DNA of 64,000 nt from Psychrobacillus sp. INOP01 (GCF_018140925.1 NZ_CP073315.1:2480001-2544000); one strand, 5' to 3'; shown: positions 34,215 through 42,884, counted from the stretch's first letter. Translations and numbers: made by a program. The notes: generated by a model not told the origin, from the letters alone.

Positions 34215-36026
34215 ATGAAGAAAAGTTTGTTGGCAATCCTGTTTACTTTTGTTTTGATATTAGCTGGATGTGTAAATACGAAATCGGATGTTGCGGATAA
34301 AGGAAATGATAACAAGGATGTAAAAACAGATGATAGTGCAGTCACCATTGAACTGTTGGGTATGAGTACTGGGGAAGCGGATATGAATATTGTACGAGAC
34401 CAACTGATTAAAAATGGTTTTGATGTGAAGTTGAATATCCAACCAGATTACGGTAGCTTTACAGCTCAAAAAGATGCTGGTAACTATGATTTAGCATTAT
34501 CTAGCTGGACAACAGTTACAGGAAATCCAGATTATGCTGTACGTTCACTATTCAAATCAGATGGTGATAACAGTATTATGTCTGATGAAGAAGTGGATAA
34601 GTTAATAGAGCAAGCAAGTAAAGAAACGGAAGAAGATTTTACCGAGACATATAAAAAATTAGAACAGCGTCTTGTTCTTGATAAGGCTTATATTGCACCT
34701 CTTTATAATTCGTTTAAAGCACAAGGTGTAAACAAAGAAATTTTAAATGCAGATACTGTTAGACTTGCAAAGTCACGTGCAATTGCATGGGAATCTATTG
34801 ACTTTGCAGACACTTCAAAAAGAGCGACACAACCATTAATAATGCAACAAGCAATCGGTGCACTAACATCTTTAGATCCAATTAAAGGAAATGACGGTTC
34901 TATTAATACGTTAAATACAAATATGTATGTAAGACTTGTAAATTTAACAGATGACGATAAAGTGGTTTCAGATGGCTCATTATCACTTAACCATGCAATT
35001 GCCGAAGGAAATCAATCTTATTACTTCCTTCTTCGTGATGATATCAACTTTGCTGCAGTTAAAGATCAAAAGGCAGTTGATACTGGGGAACGCGTGGGTG
35101 CAGATGATGTTGTATTCTCATTAAACCGTGCTAAGGACGAAAAATCTGTGCCAGATCACCGCACATATAGCTTACACGAAAGTATGGAAGAAATCGAAGT
35201 AGTAACGGACCTAACTGAGCTTGATGTAAAACAATCTGGTAGCGATGTTACTGTAAAAGAAGCACTTGAGGATGGCTTAGATGCTAAAATCACAGAATTG
35301 GTAGAAGACAAAAATGTAGCAGATAATGCAGCGGGTAAATATCAAGTTGTTAAAATTACAACAGTAAATCCATTCCCACAAGTACTAAATTATTTAGCTC
35401 ACCAATCAGCAGGAATAGTATCTAAGAAACAAGTAGAGAGCATTAATACGTACGATGTGGAAACATTCGATGTAAATACAGATATTCCTTATGGAGATCA
35501 AAACACAGTTACAGAAGGTGACAAATATAACAATACGTTATATGCAAGCGGACCTTACATCTTGTCACATAAAAATGATTACGAAGCCATATTCTTAAAA
35601 AATCCAGCGTATATGACAGGAACGGAAAATGAAGCTAAAATCTCTAATGTAACTGTACGTTTCATACAAGATCCGGATAGCGCACTTTCAGCATTACGTA
35701 ATGGAGAAATCCATATATTCAACGGAGTGCCAGAAACAAAATATGACTTAGTAGAGGGCGATAGTAAATTAACCCTTCAAGAAAGTGACAGTAACGCTGT
35801 ATCATATCTATTGTTCAATACTCAAAATCGTGAAGTAGCTGATAGCGAAGATTTAAGAAAAGCTATTCTGTATTCGATTAACCAAGATGAAATTTTGAAT
35901 TACTATCAAGGAAACAAAAATAAAGCAGTTTCTACAGTAAGTCCACTTGTTGATACTGGAAATGAGTTAGTTGCAGATCAAGCGAAAGTAAAAGAATTCT
36001 TAGAAGCTTATAATGCAAGTAAATAA
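34215..36026 (+). CDS. Substrate-binding lipoprotein of the ABC transporter, apparently circularly permuted
   Basis: This SBP_bac_5-like lipoprotein of about 603 residues has a signal peptide with lipobox LAGC (Cys about 19). Domain order is unusual. Residues about 37-190 resemble the C-terminal lobe of the family (VTIELLGM, YDLALSSWTTVTGNPDY, SDEEVDKLIEQASKET, YIAPLY). Residues from about 205 resemble the N-terminal start (IGALTSLDPIKG, YYFLLRDDINF, GADDVVFSLNRA). The protein then ends at the RKAILYSINQDEI and AKVKEFLEAYNASK block that normally leads into the C-terminal lobe. ATG 34215 has AGGAGG 8 nt upstream; the ATG at 34209 is too close. The ligand is probably a peptide or similar solute. 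Confidence 0.88.
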   Translation: MKKSLLAILFTFVLILAGCVNTKSDVADKGNDNKDVKTDDSAVTIELLGMSTGEADMNIVRDQLIKNGFDVKLNIQPDYGSFTAQKDAGNYDLALSSWTTVTGNPDYAVRSLFKSDGDNSIMSDEEVDKLIEQASKETEEDFTETYKKLEQRLVLDKAYIAPLYNSFKAQGVNKEILNADTVRLAKSRAIAWESIDFADTSKRATQPLIMQQAIGALTSLDPIKGNDGSINTLNTNMYVRLVNLTDDDKVVSDGSLSLNHAIAEGNQSYYFLLRDDINFAAVKDQKAVDTGERVGADDVVFSLNRAKDEKSVPDHRTYSLHESMEEIEVVTDLTELDVKQSGSDVTVKEALEDGLDAKITELVEDKNVADNAAGKYQVVKITTVNPFPQVLNYLAHQSAGIVSKKQVESINTYDVETFDVNTDIPYGDQNTVTEGDKYNNTLYASGPYILSHKNDYEAIFLKNPAYMTGTENEAKISNVTVRFIQDPDSALSALRNGEIHIFNGVPETKYDLVEGDSKLTLQESDSNAVSYLLFNTQNREVADSEDLRKAILYSINQDEILNYYQGNKNKAVSTVSPLVDTGNELVADQAKVKEFLEAYNASK

Positions 36027-36036
36027 TAATTATGGG

Positions 36037-36087
36037 GCGCCGGTTTCTATACAAATTTCGATTTGTATTAGAAGCTGGTGTTTTTTT
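36037..36087 (+). terminator. Terminator of the ABC transporter operon
   Basis: A long stem with ATACAAAT/ATTTGTAT at the tip around TTCG and GCGCCGGTTTCT/AGAAGCTGGTG at the base is followed by seven T. Confidence 0.85.
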
Positions 36088-36336
36088 ATATAAAAGTAAT
36101 AAGGTTTCATGCGGTGAACGCAATTCTCCTTTGCAGCGTACTTCCAGGTTTGGAGCTAGCGTAGCGATGCAGAAACCGTTGGAGATTTCTAAGGTCGTTG
36201 TCTGAGCTTCCTCATTTCATTAAAAAAAGTTCTTCTTACACTATATCAAGGTTTTAAATTACCCAGAAAAAAGCTTTCCTACTACTTAAAGCAAAGCTCC
36301 CGCTTCAAGGAGTTTTGTCTAATAAATTTTGTAATG
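36088..36336. other. Intergenic stretch upstream of the GntR gene
   Basis: GC-richer scraps (AGCGTACTTCCAGG, GGAGCTAGCGTAGCG) look like eroded sequence from a former gene or repeat; no intact frame is seen. Confidence 0.35.
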
Positions 36337-36361
36337 AATATTTCATTTTTGATGAAATATT
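36337..36361. promoter_or_regulatory. Perfect inverted repeat upstream of the GntR gene
   Basis: AATATTTCAT and ATGAAATATT are perfect 10-nt arms around TTTTG. It is a candidate operator for autoregulation. Confidence 0.45.
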
Positions 36362-36475
36362 TCGCAATATCATTTTGTCTTCTTTCATCAAAGGATGTAG
36401 TATTCTTTAAAAAAATAATTTGTAAAGTATAATAAGTGAGTATTTAATTTTAAAATAGCTTCAGGGGGTTAAGAT

Positions 36476-37114
36476 ATGGTTTCAAACAAAATGAATGCAC
36501 AAAAATTGGCTTATGAATACATTCGAGAATCTATGCTTAATGGAACTTATAAAGGAGGAATGAAGCTCGTAGAAGAACGTCTTGCTGATGAGATTGGTGT
36601 TAGTCGTACACCAATTCGTGAAGCGATTAAAAGACTAGAGCAAGAAGGTTTAATTAAGAATAAGCATATTTATAATCCTACAGCACAGGATTTGATATAC
36701 ATATATGAGATACGCATAGTACTAGAAAGTTTTGCAGCAAATAGAGCAGCGAAAAATATGACAGCAGAAAAGGTTAAAGAACTTGAGAATACCATAGAGA
36801 AATCTCGTAATTCGCTTTTGGAAGGACAGTCAAAAAATATATACAATGCAAACCAACGCTTTCATGAATTAATTATAAATGAATGCCAAAACCCAATAAT
36901 GATTGAGAGATTAGAACAAGCTCAGACAATTTTCTATTTATTTAGCCTAAGGCTCGATATATATAGTCGTCCACATATAATAGATGAGCATGAAGAAATT
37001 TACAAAGCCATTAAGAATAAAAATGAACAACTTGCCGGCGAACTAATGTCTAAACATTTATATAAAGACATGAATTTTACTCTGGAGATTATCGGCAGGA
37101 ATGGACAGTTTTAG
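36476..37114 (+). CDS. GntR-family (FCD/FadR-type) transcriptional regulator
   Basis: The 212-residue regulator has an N-terminal winged helix (about 10-70; LADEIGVSRTPIREAIKRLEQEGLI) and an all-helical FCD ligand-binding domain (about 78-205; IRIVLESFAANRAA, FHELIINECQNP, DEHEEIYKAI with metal-type Asp/His positions). A GGGGG site precedes the ATG. It lies between the ABC operon and the second GMC cassette, whose promoter region holds two palindromes of the type bound by this class. Control of that cassette is inferred. FCD ligands are usually organic acids or sugar acids, which suits a sugar-acid dehydrogenase. Confidence 0.92.
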   Translation: MVSNKMNAQKLAYEYIRESMLNGTYKGGMKLVEERLADEIGVSRTPIREAIKRLEQEGLIKNKHIYNPTAQDLIYIYEIRIVLESFAANRAAKNMTAEKVKELENTIEKSRNSLLEGQSKNIYNANQRFHELIINECQNPIMIERLEQAQTIFYLFSLRLDIYSRPHIIDEHEEIYKAIKNKNEQLAGELMSKHLYKDMNFTLEIIGRNGQF

Positions 37115-37382
37115 ATTATAAATAATTCTTTAAATTCTGTTAGGTACACCAAGATGATCAAATTACATTTCCAAAAACGAATTTATCCGCAATTCGAAAA
37201 TTTATAATTTCCTTAACATATATAAAGCACTAATTCATCCAATAAGCAATTGAATTAGTGCTAAAATAACTTATCTTTTGTATATATTTACTTGCAAAAT
37301 CTTCGAAATTATTTACATCTAATAATTAATCAATCGAGTGGTCAGCAAATGCAAATTTAGGATTTTAAAGAGAAGTTATGCC

Positions 37383-37813
37383 TTAAAATCTATCATTGTA
37401 ACTAATATTTGCAGTACTTTCACGATAATTCCAATAAATATTTCTTTCAGTAAAGCTTAACTCTCCGCGAACGGCATAAAATGTTTTTGCATCTCTTATA
37501 CATGTATTTTCCATTAGGAGGTGTTTCTTCTTTATAGTACCCCTGAAGTGTTTTTTCGAGCATCCTTTACAACCTCTTTTAAACCTTAATATAATATCCA
37601 ATTTCCTTTTAAAGTTTTGTTCAAGAAAATGGCCAATTCAATAAAAAAAATGCAGAACCATATTTTGCAAATGCTGCTTTTAATAGAATAACTAATATAT
37701 AGTCTCTCTCCATCATTAAGAAAAACTAAATCTTTTTCCGCTAATAATATTAGACATTTCTTATAACAATCAAGTTGGTGGATAGGAAATAGGCAATGAT
37801 TATATATCCTCAT
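37383..37813 (-). pseudogene. Degenerate gene remnant, possibly comK-like
   Basis: Two overlapping minus-strand frames (37813-37586 and 37601-37383) could be one gene broken by a frameshift near 37590. The first has NHCLFPIHQLDCYKK and the second FRGTIKKKHLL, then FYAVRGELSFTERNIYWNYR. The spacing of the hydrophobic, CysSer and Trp-Asn-Tyr positions is reminiscent of ComK. The match is weak, the region is very AT-rich and neither frame has a good ribosome binding site. It may instead be random AT-rich sequence. Confidence 0.25.
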
Positions 37814-37871
37814 ATGCTAAGTTTTTAATATGTACAAACAACAAAGGAATGTAGTAGAATAATAGATGTTA

Positions 37872-37908
37872 TTTTTGTATGCAAAAATCATCTTTTTGTA
37901 TACAAAAA
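37872..37908. promoter_or_regulatory. Two phased GntR-type palindromes upstream of cassette 2
   Basis: TTTTTGTATGCAAAAA (37872-37887) and TTTTTGTATACAAAAA (37893-37908, perfect) are 21 bp apart start to start. TTGTATACAA is the form commonly bound by FCD-type GntR regulators. They lie 43 nt before the first gene of the cassette. Confidence 0.6.
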
Positions 37909-37950
37909 TTATTTAAAATCTTTTAATTGCATAAAAAAAGGAGAATAAGT

Positions 37951-38208
37951 ATGACCCAATACAATATAGAAGAATTGAGGATGCTCAATCAGGTGCTACT
38001 GGCCCTTTTTATCGTAGCTGATTTTGCACTTTTACTCTTTTTTAATAATAGTCCATTCCCTTGGTTTGCCCTATTAGGTTCTGGAATTGGTTTATCCATC
38101 ATTGTTCTTTGTTGGACAGGAAGAAAACACGCTATTTTTATAGCTTCATTACTTGTTTTTTCAGTTTTTCATACAATTATTTATAATTGGAGCTCTATTG
38201 TGCATTAA
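37951..38208 (+). CDS. Small three-helix membrane protein of the GMC oxidoreductase cassette, copy 2
   Basis: The 85-residue protein (start MTQYNIEELRMLNQVLLALF) has three hydrophobic helices and FPWFALLGSGIGLSIIVLCW. It is clearly homologous to the 28284-28541 protein and of identical length. ATG 37951 has AAAGGAG 9 nt upstream; an in-frame ATG at 37927 lies before the site. It is the first gene of the operon, preceded by paired GntR-type palindromes. Membrane anchoring or electron transfer to the respiratory chain is inferred. Confidence 0.78.
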   Translation: MTQYNIEELRMLNQVLLALFIVADFALLLFFNNSPFPWFALLGSGIGLSIIVLCWTGRKHAIFIASLLVFSVFHTIIYNWSSIVH

Positions 38209-38283
38209 AAGCAGAAAAAATTTTGCACATTTTCTATTTAACTAGTTAAATAGAAAATTACTAAATTTATGGGAGGTTTAATA

Positions 38284-39057
38284 ATGTCAGAACAAGAAAA
38301 GAAAGAGTCCGTTTTAGATAAACGTTCGTCTAGACGTACGTTCATTAAAAACTCTGGTTTGACAGTAGGTGGAGTTGTTTTAGGTGGAGCTTTAGGAAGT
38401 CTTCTAATAAAAGATGATAAATCAACAACACACAATACTGATACTCAGAATCATGCAAAAACGCCTATTGCTAATCCAAATATAGCTCTAATGTTCTTCA
38501 CACCAAATCAATATCAAATTACTCAAGCAGCAGTGGAACGTATTTTCCCTGAAGATGCAAATGGCCCTGGTGCTAAAGAACTTAATGCTGCTGTTTATAT
38601 AGATCACCAATTGGCTGGTCCATGGGGTTCTAACGTAAAAGATTACCGTTTAGGTGCATTTTATAAAGCGGAAGAAAACCAAGGTCCACAAACTAAACTT
38701 CTTCGTAAAGATTTATTCCTAGCTGGTTTAGACAGCTTAAACAAATATAGTAACGATCAATATAAAGCTGACTTTAAAGAGTTAGAAGCTACTCAACAAG
38801 ATGAAGTTCTACTTGCTTTTAGTGAAGATAAAGTTGAATTATACGGAAAAGTTTCCTCTTCTCAATTTTTCAGTTTATTACGCACCTTAACTATTGAGGG
38901 TGTATATGCAGACCCAATGTATGGTGGTAATAATGAAATGGTTGGCTGGAGTATGCGTAAGTATCCAGGATCTCGTATGCAATACGTGGCTGAAATACAA
39001 GATGAAAAGTTTATCGAACTTGAACCACAAAGTTTAAATTCTCATATGGGACATTAA
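38284..39057 (+). CDS. Gluconate 2-dehydrogenase subunit 3 family protein with Tat signal, copy 2
   Basis: The protein has 257 residues, the same as its paralogue. Its twin-arginine signal SSRRTFIKNSGLTVGG is identical in the core. The subunit-3 domain contains YQITQAAVERIFPEDANG, YIDHQLAGPWG and YADPMYGGNNEMVGWSMRK. ATG 38284 has GGGAGG 7 nt upstream. The gene sits 75 nt after the small membrane gene and 23 nt before the flavoprotein gene. It probably escorts the flavoprotein across the membrane through Tat. There is no tatA next to this copy. Confidence 0.92.
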   Translation: MSEQEKKESVLDKRSSRRTFIKNSGLTVGGVVLGGALGSLLIKDDKSTTHNTDTQNHAKTPIANPNIALMFFTPNQYQITQAAVERIFPEDANGPGAKELNAAVYIDHQLAGPWGSNVKDYRLGAFYKAEENQGPQTKLLRKDLFLAGLDSLNKYSNDQYKADFKELEATQQDEVLLAFSEDKVELYGKVSSSQFFSLLRTLTIEGVYADPMYGGNNEMVGWSMRKYPGSRMQYVAEIQDEKFIELEPQSLNSHMGH

Positions 39058-39080
39058 TAATAGAAAGGACTGACATATAA

Positions 39081-40805
39081 ATGGTTACAAAATTACCTAA
39101 AGTACCTGTCGTAGTAGTAGGGATGGGTTGGGCTGGTGGAATCGTCTCAGCTGAACTAACAAAAGCAGGAATAAGTGTTGTTGGATTAGAACGTGGTAAA
39201 GACCGGACAACAGCTGATTATGCAATGGGACATGATGAACTTCGTTATCAACATCGTCAAGAATTAATGCAAGATCTTTCTAAGGAAACTATTACTTATA
39301 GAAATACAGTATCAGGTAAAGCTTTACCGATGCGTCACTACGGTACATTCATCGTAGGAGACGGAGTTGGTGGAGCAGGAAGTCACTGGAATGGACAAAC
39401 TTATCGTTTCTTACCTTATGACTTTGAAATTCGTACAAAAACAATTGAGCGTTACGGAATCGAAAAAATTCCTGCTTGGATGGAAGGTCTTAACGACTGG
39501 GGGATAACTTATGATGAGATGGAACCTTACTATGATACATTCGAAAAAATGGCTGGGATCTCAGGTGAAACAGTAGAACTTTGGGGGAAACGTACTAATC
39601 CATATCCAACGCCACCTCTAGTCAAAACACAATTAATGAAAGAATTCGAAAAAGCAGCTACAAGCTTTGGATACAAGCCTTTCGTTATTCCTGCAGCTAA
39701 CCTTTCTGAATCATATACAAATCCAGACGGCATCTCTCGAGGAGCATGTCAATACTGTGCATACTGTGAAAACTTTGGATGTGAATATGGAGCGAAAGGT
39801 GACCCTGCTGTAACAGTTATTCCGGTTGCAAAACAAACAGGTAAGCTAGACCTTCGTACACATTCTAATGTTTTAGAATTAACTAAAAGTGGTGGTAAAG
39901 CAGACGGAGTTATTTATGTAGATATGCTAACTGGAGAAAAGTTTGAACAACCTGCAGATGTAGTTGTAGTGGCAAGTTATGTATTCAACAATTCTCGTTT
40001 ACTTCTAAACTCTGGTATTGGTACTCCATATGATCCAAAAACAGGTAAAGGGACAATCGGTAAAAACTATTGTTACCAAGTAACTGCTGGTGGTTCACAA
40101 TTATTCTTCGAGGATAGAGAGTTTAACCTATACGGTGGCGCAGGTGCATTAGGTATTGAAATCGCTGAATATATGGGTGATAACTTTGACCATGCTGAAG
40201 TAGACTTCTTACATGGTGCTGGTATTCGTTCAACACAATACGGCGACCGTCCGATTGCAGTAAACCGTGTACCTGCAGGAACACCAGCCTGGGGTGCTGA
40301 GTTCAAAGAGAAATCTATTAAATATGCGAATTCAAACTTCCCAGTTAAAACGCAAGGTGCTTCTTTACCACATAAAGAAAATTACCTAGATCTTGACCCA
40401 GAATTTAAAGACGAATTTGGATATCCACTATTACGCATGACATATGAATATACAGATAATGACCGTGCGATGGGTAAATACATGTCTGCTATCACGCGTA
40501 AATTTGCTGAAGAAATTGGCGCAGATATTATTGATACAAATGAAGTGCAAGCTCCGTTTAACGTAAACAAAGATGGAAACACTCATAACACAGGTGGAGT
40601 AATAATGGGAACAGACCCTGAGAAATCTGCTCTAAACACCTACCTACAAATGTGGGAAGCTGAAAACGTATTTGTTTTAGGTGCATCTGCATTCCCACAT
40701 AATAGTTGCTTTAATCCAACTGGTACACTGGGTGCACTTTCTTATCGTGCTGCAGAGGGTATTCAGAAATATTTAAAAGAAGGCGGATTACTAGTTAAAG
40801 CATAA
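39081..40805 (+). CDS. GMC-family flavoprotein oxidoreductase (gluconate 2-dehydrogenase alpha type), copy 2
   Basis: The 574-residue FAD enzyme is paralogous to the 25695-27410 product. It has GMGWAGGIVSAELTKAG (about 14-30), GDGVGGAGSHWNGQ (about 92), the cysteine cluster CQYCAYCENFGCEYG (about 223-237) and the C-terminal FPHNSCFNPTGTLGALSYR block with the catalytic His-Asn positions. It has no signal peptide of its own. The two copies share much of their sequence but differ across the substrate-side segments, so they may act on different sugars or sugar acids. A large terminator follows. Confidence 0.93.
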   Translation: MVTKLPKVPVVVVGMGWAGGIVSAELTKAGISVVGLERGKDRTTADYAMGHDELRYQHRQELMQDLSKETITYRNTVSGKALPMRHYGTFIVGDGVGGAGSHWNGQTYRFLPYDFEIRTKTIERYGIEKIPAWMEGLNDWGITYDEMEPYYDTFEKMAGISGETVELWGKRTNPYPTPPLVKTQLMKEFEKAATSFGYKPFVIPAANLSESYTNPDGISRGACQYCAYCENFGCEYGAKGDPAVTVIPVAKQTGKLDLRTHSNVLELTKSGGKADGVIYVDMLTGEKFEQPADVVVVASYVFNNSRLLLNSGIGTPYDPKTGKGTIGKNYCYQVTAGGSQLFFEDREFNLYGGAGALGIEIAEYMGDNFDHAEVDFLHGAGIRSTQYGDRPIAVNRVPAGTPAWGAEFKEKSIKYANSNFPVKTQGASLPHKENYLDLDPEFKDEFGYPLLRMTYEYTDNDRAMGKYMSAITRKFAEEIGADIIDTNEVQAPFNVNKDGNTHNTGGVIMGTDPEKSALNTYLQMWEAENVFVLGASAFPHNSCFNPTGTLGALSYRAAEGIQKYLKEGGLLVKA

Positions 40806-40817
40806 ATGACAACTAGT

Positions 40818-40880
40818 TATTCTATAAAAGAGCTCTTGACCCGTATTTAATTCGCGGTCAGGAGTTTTTTTATAGAATAA
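40818..40880 (+). terminator. Terminator of cassette 2
   Basis: A long hairpin with TTCTATAAAA/TTTTATAGAA at the base and CTCTTGACCCG/CGCGGTCAGGAG above, with a T run inside the 3' arm. Confidence 0.75.
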
Positions 40881-41273
40881 AAAGTATATAGCCTTCCTAC
40901 AAAATAACGTCTAGGGCAAGGGCTGTCACCTCGCTATTCCTCATTTGCCTGCTATGAGCAGGACCTTGGATTATTAGGGATAACAACAAGAAAAATAGAC
41001 ATTATAAAAGTAATGTATCTTCGGGAGCTTCTAAACTTTTTTCGAAAATTGTAGGAGAGGGACGGACATCCAAACGTCATCAAGACATCCTCTATAAAAA
41101 TCATTCTCTAATAATTTAGTAATACGTATGTACCTAGTATTTGTTTCACTAAAAGTGAATGTGATTTTAGAAATCAGAAGCAGCCCAAATGCTACTTAAA
41201 GTAAATTCCTATTTCTTTACTTTATACGGTGAGTTTTATACAGGCTTGTTAGAAACTAAAGGTTTATAATTCG
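40881..41273. other. Intergenic stretch without a recognised gene
   Basis: It contains GC-richer scraps (for example TCTAGGGCAAGGGCTGTCAC) resembling eroded dispersed repeat. No plausible frame with a ribosome binding site was seen. Confidence 0.35.
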
Positions 41274-41573
41274 ATGTTTAAGAAAAATATTCCTGTTGCC
41301 TTGCTCACATTGCTTGTCTCGGGTTGTAGTGATAGAGAAGAAGCAGAGGTCACAGGGCAGGTAGAGGATGTAGAGGTAGAAGAAAAACAATCGGTAGAGG
41401 AAACAGACTCAGAAGGAAAGGGAGTTGACCTTACTGTCATTGACCAATTACTTGCCATCAATAAAGAACTAAAGTCCACCAAAGAAAAAGAGGGAGATGA
41501 CGAATATGAACGCATACATCAAAATATCGACGCATGGGTAAAGGAAATAGAAAAAATTAGATCAGAGCAATAA
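41274..41573 (+). CDS. Small acidic lipoprotein, function unknown
   Basis: The 99-residue protein has a lipoprotein signal (FKKNIPVALLTLLVSGC, Cys at about 18). A very acidic low-complexity stretch (about 20-55, many Glu, Val, Asp) and a short charged helical tail (NIDAWVKEIEKIRSE) follow. It would be anchored on the outer face of the membrane. The ribosome binding site is weak. A terminator follows. No family is recognised; such proteins are common and poorly conserved in Bacillales. Confidence 0.6.
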   Translation: MFKKNIPVALLTLLVSGCSDREEAEVTGQVEDVEVEEKQSVEETDSEGKGVDLTVIDQLLAINKELKSTKEKEGDDEYERIHQNIDAWVKEIEKIRSEQ

Positions 41574-41576
41574 ATA

Positions 41577-41627
41577 AATCCCTATGCAGCATACTATCAT
41601 TGAATAGTTTGTTCATAGGGATTTTTA
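41577..41627 (+). terminator. Terminator after the lipoprotein gene
   Basis: Arms AATCCCTATG and CATAGGGAT, then TTTTAG. Confidence 0.5.
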
Positions 41628-41723
41628 GATTGCAGATTGTTGGAAGATTACGACTAACTTCTGTAGTATTTAAATAGAAAATAAATTATCCGCAAAAGAA
41701 GGACGAGTAAAGGAGTTAAAACA

Positions 41724-42848
41724 ATGAAGAAAAAATACGAAAAGATTTTTCAAGAATTTACGTTTCCATCAGGAGTAGAAGTAAAAAATCGAATTATGGT
41801 AGCACCGATGACTAACTATTCCTCTGAAGAAAATGGGGAGGTTTCTCAAAGAGAGCTAGCTTATTATAAAAAGCGTACTGGTGGAGTCGGGACATTCATT
41901 ACCGCTTGTGCGTATGTAAGTAAAGATGGAAAAGGATTTCCGGGGCAATTCGGTATAGATGATGACAAATTTCTTCCGGGATTGAAAGAACTAGCAAAAG
42001 TTATTCAGTCGAATGGGACAAAAGCGATTATCCAAATTTATCATGGGGGCAGACAGTCACCTCCAGAATTACTTCCAGACCAGCAACCAGTTTCGGCTAG
42101 TGCAATCGCCGCAGAACGTGAAGGGGCAATCGTACCGAGAGAGATGACGGAGGATGAAATAAATCATACAATCCAAGCTTTTGGTGATGCTACTAGGAGA
42201 GCTATTGAAGCAGGTTTTGATGGAGTAGAAATCCATGGTGCGAACACTTATTTACTGCAACAATTTTTCTCGCCACATTCAAATAGAAGAGAAGATAACT
42301 GGGGCCGATCACTTGAAAATCGAATGAAGTTTCCTTTAGCAATCGTAGGTTCTATCAAAAAAGCAGTGAAGAAATACGCGAAGACACCATTTATCGTCGG
42401 CTATCGAATATCGCCAGAAGAAGGGAGTAATCCAGGGATTCAATTGGAAGATACACTTCAATTTGTAGATAAGCTAGCAGATCAAGGATTAGATTATTTA
42501 CATGTGTCAGTTAATCATTTCTGGAATGGTTCTTTCCGCGAAAAAGATGAAACACAGTCGAGAATTATTAAGATACATGAAAAGATAGGAGATCGTGTTC
42601 CAGTAGTTGGGGTAGGTTCATTGCATACACCTGATGAAGTAGTAGAAGCACTTGGAACAGGTGTCCCGCTCATTGCACTGGGTCGCGAATTACTAATGGA
42701 ACCGAAGTGGATTGAGAAAGTCCAAGCAGGTGAGGAAGATCAAATACGTAAAACCCTTTCTAGACATGCTCAGGAAGAATTAGTTATTCCTGACCCATTA
42801 TGGGACAGGCTGATGAATGTAAAAGGCTGGTTGCCAGTAGAAGATTAA
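41724..42848 (+). CDS. NADH:flavin oxidoreductase, old yellow enzyme family
   Basis: The 374-residue FMN-dependent TIM-barrel enzyme reduces activated C=C bonds of enones or related compounds using NAD(P)H. Visible are KNRIMVAPMTNYSSEENGE, the substrate-binding IQIYHGGRQS (about 107), GFDGVEIHGANTYLLQQFFSPHSNRR (short core VEIHGANTYLLQQF, about 173-186) and a C-terminal GVGSLHTPDEV, ALGRELLMEP phosphate-binding block. It is of the YqjM/2,4-dienoyl reductase-like class without the C-terminal NAD domain. A ribosome binding site AAAGGAG precedes the ATG. It is monocistronic. Confidence 0.92.
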   Translation: MKKKYEKIFQEFTFPSGVEVKNRIMVAPMTNYSSEENGEVSQRELAYYKKRTGGVGTFITACAYVSKDGKGFPGQFGIDDDKFLPGLKELAKVIQSNGTKAIIQIYHGGRQSPPELLPDQQPVSASAIAAEREGAIVPREMTEDEINHTIQAFGDATRRAIEAGFDGVEIHGANTYLLQQFFSPHSNRREDNWGRSLENRMKFPLAIVGSIKKAVKKYAKTPFIVGYRISPEEGSNPGIQLEDTLQFVDKLADQGLDYLHVSVNHFWNGSFREKDETQSRIIKIHEKIGDRVPVVGVGSLHTPDEVVEALGTGVPLIALGRELLMEPKWIEKVQAGEEDQIRKTLSRHAQEELVIPDPLWDRLMNVKGWLPVED

Positions 42849-42884
42849 AATGCGCAAGCCCCCTTTTCAACGGAAAAAGTGCGT

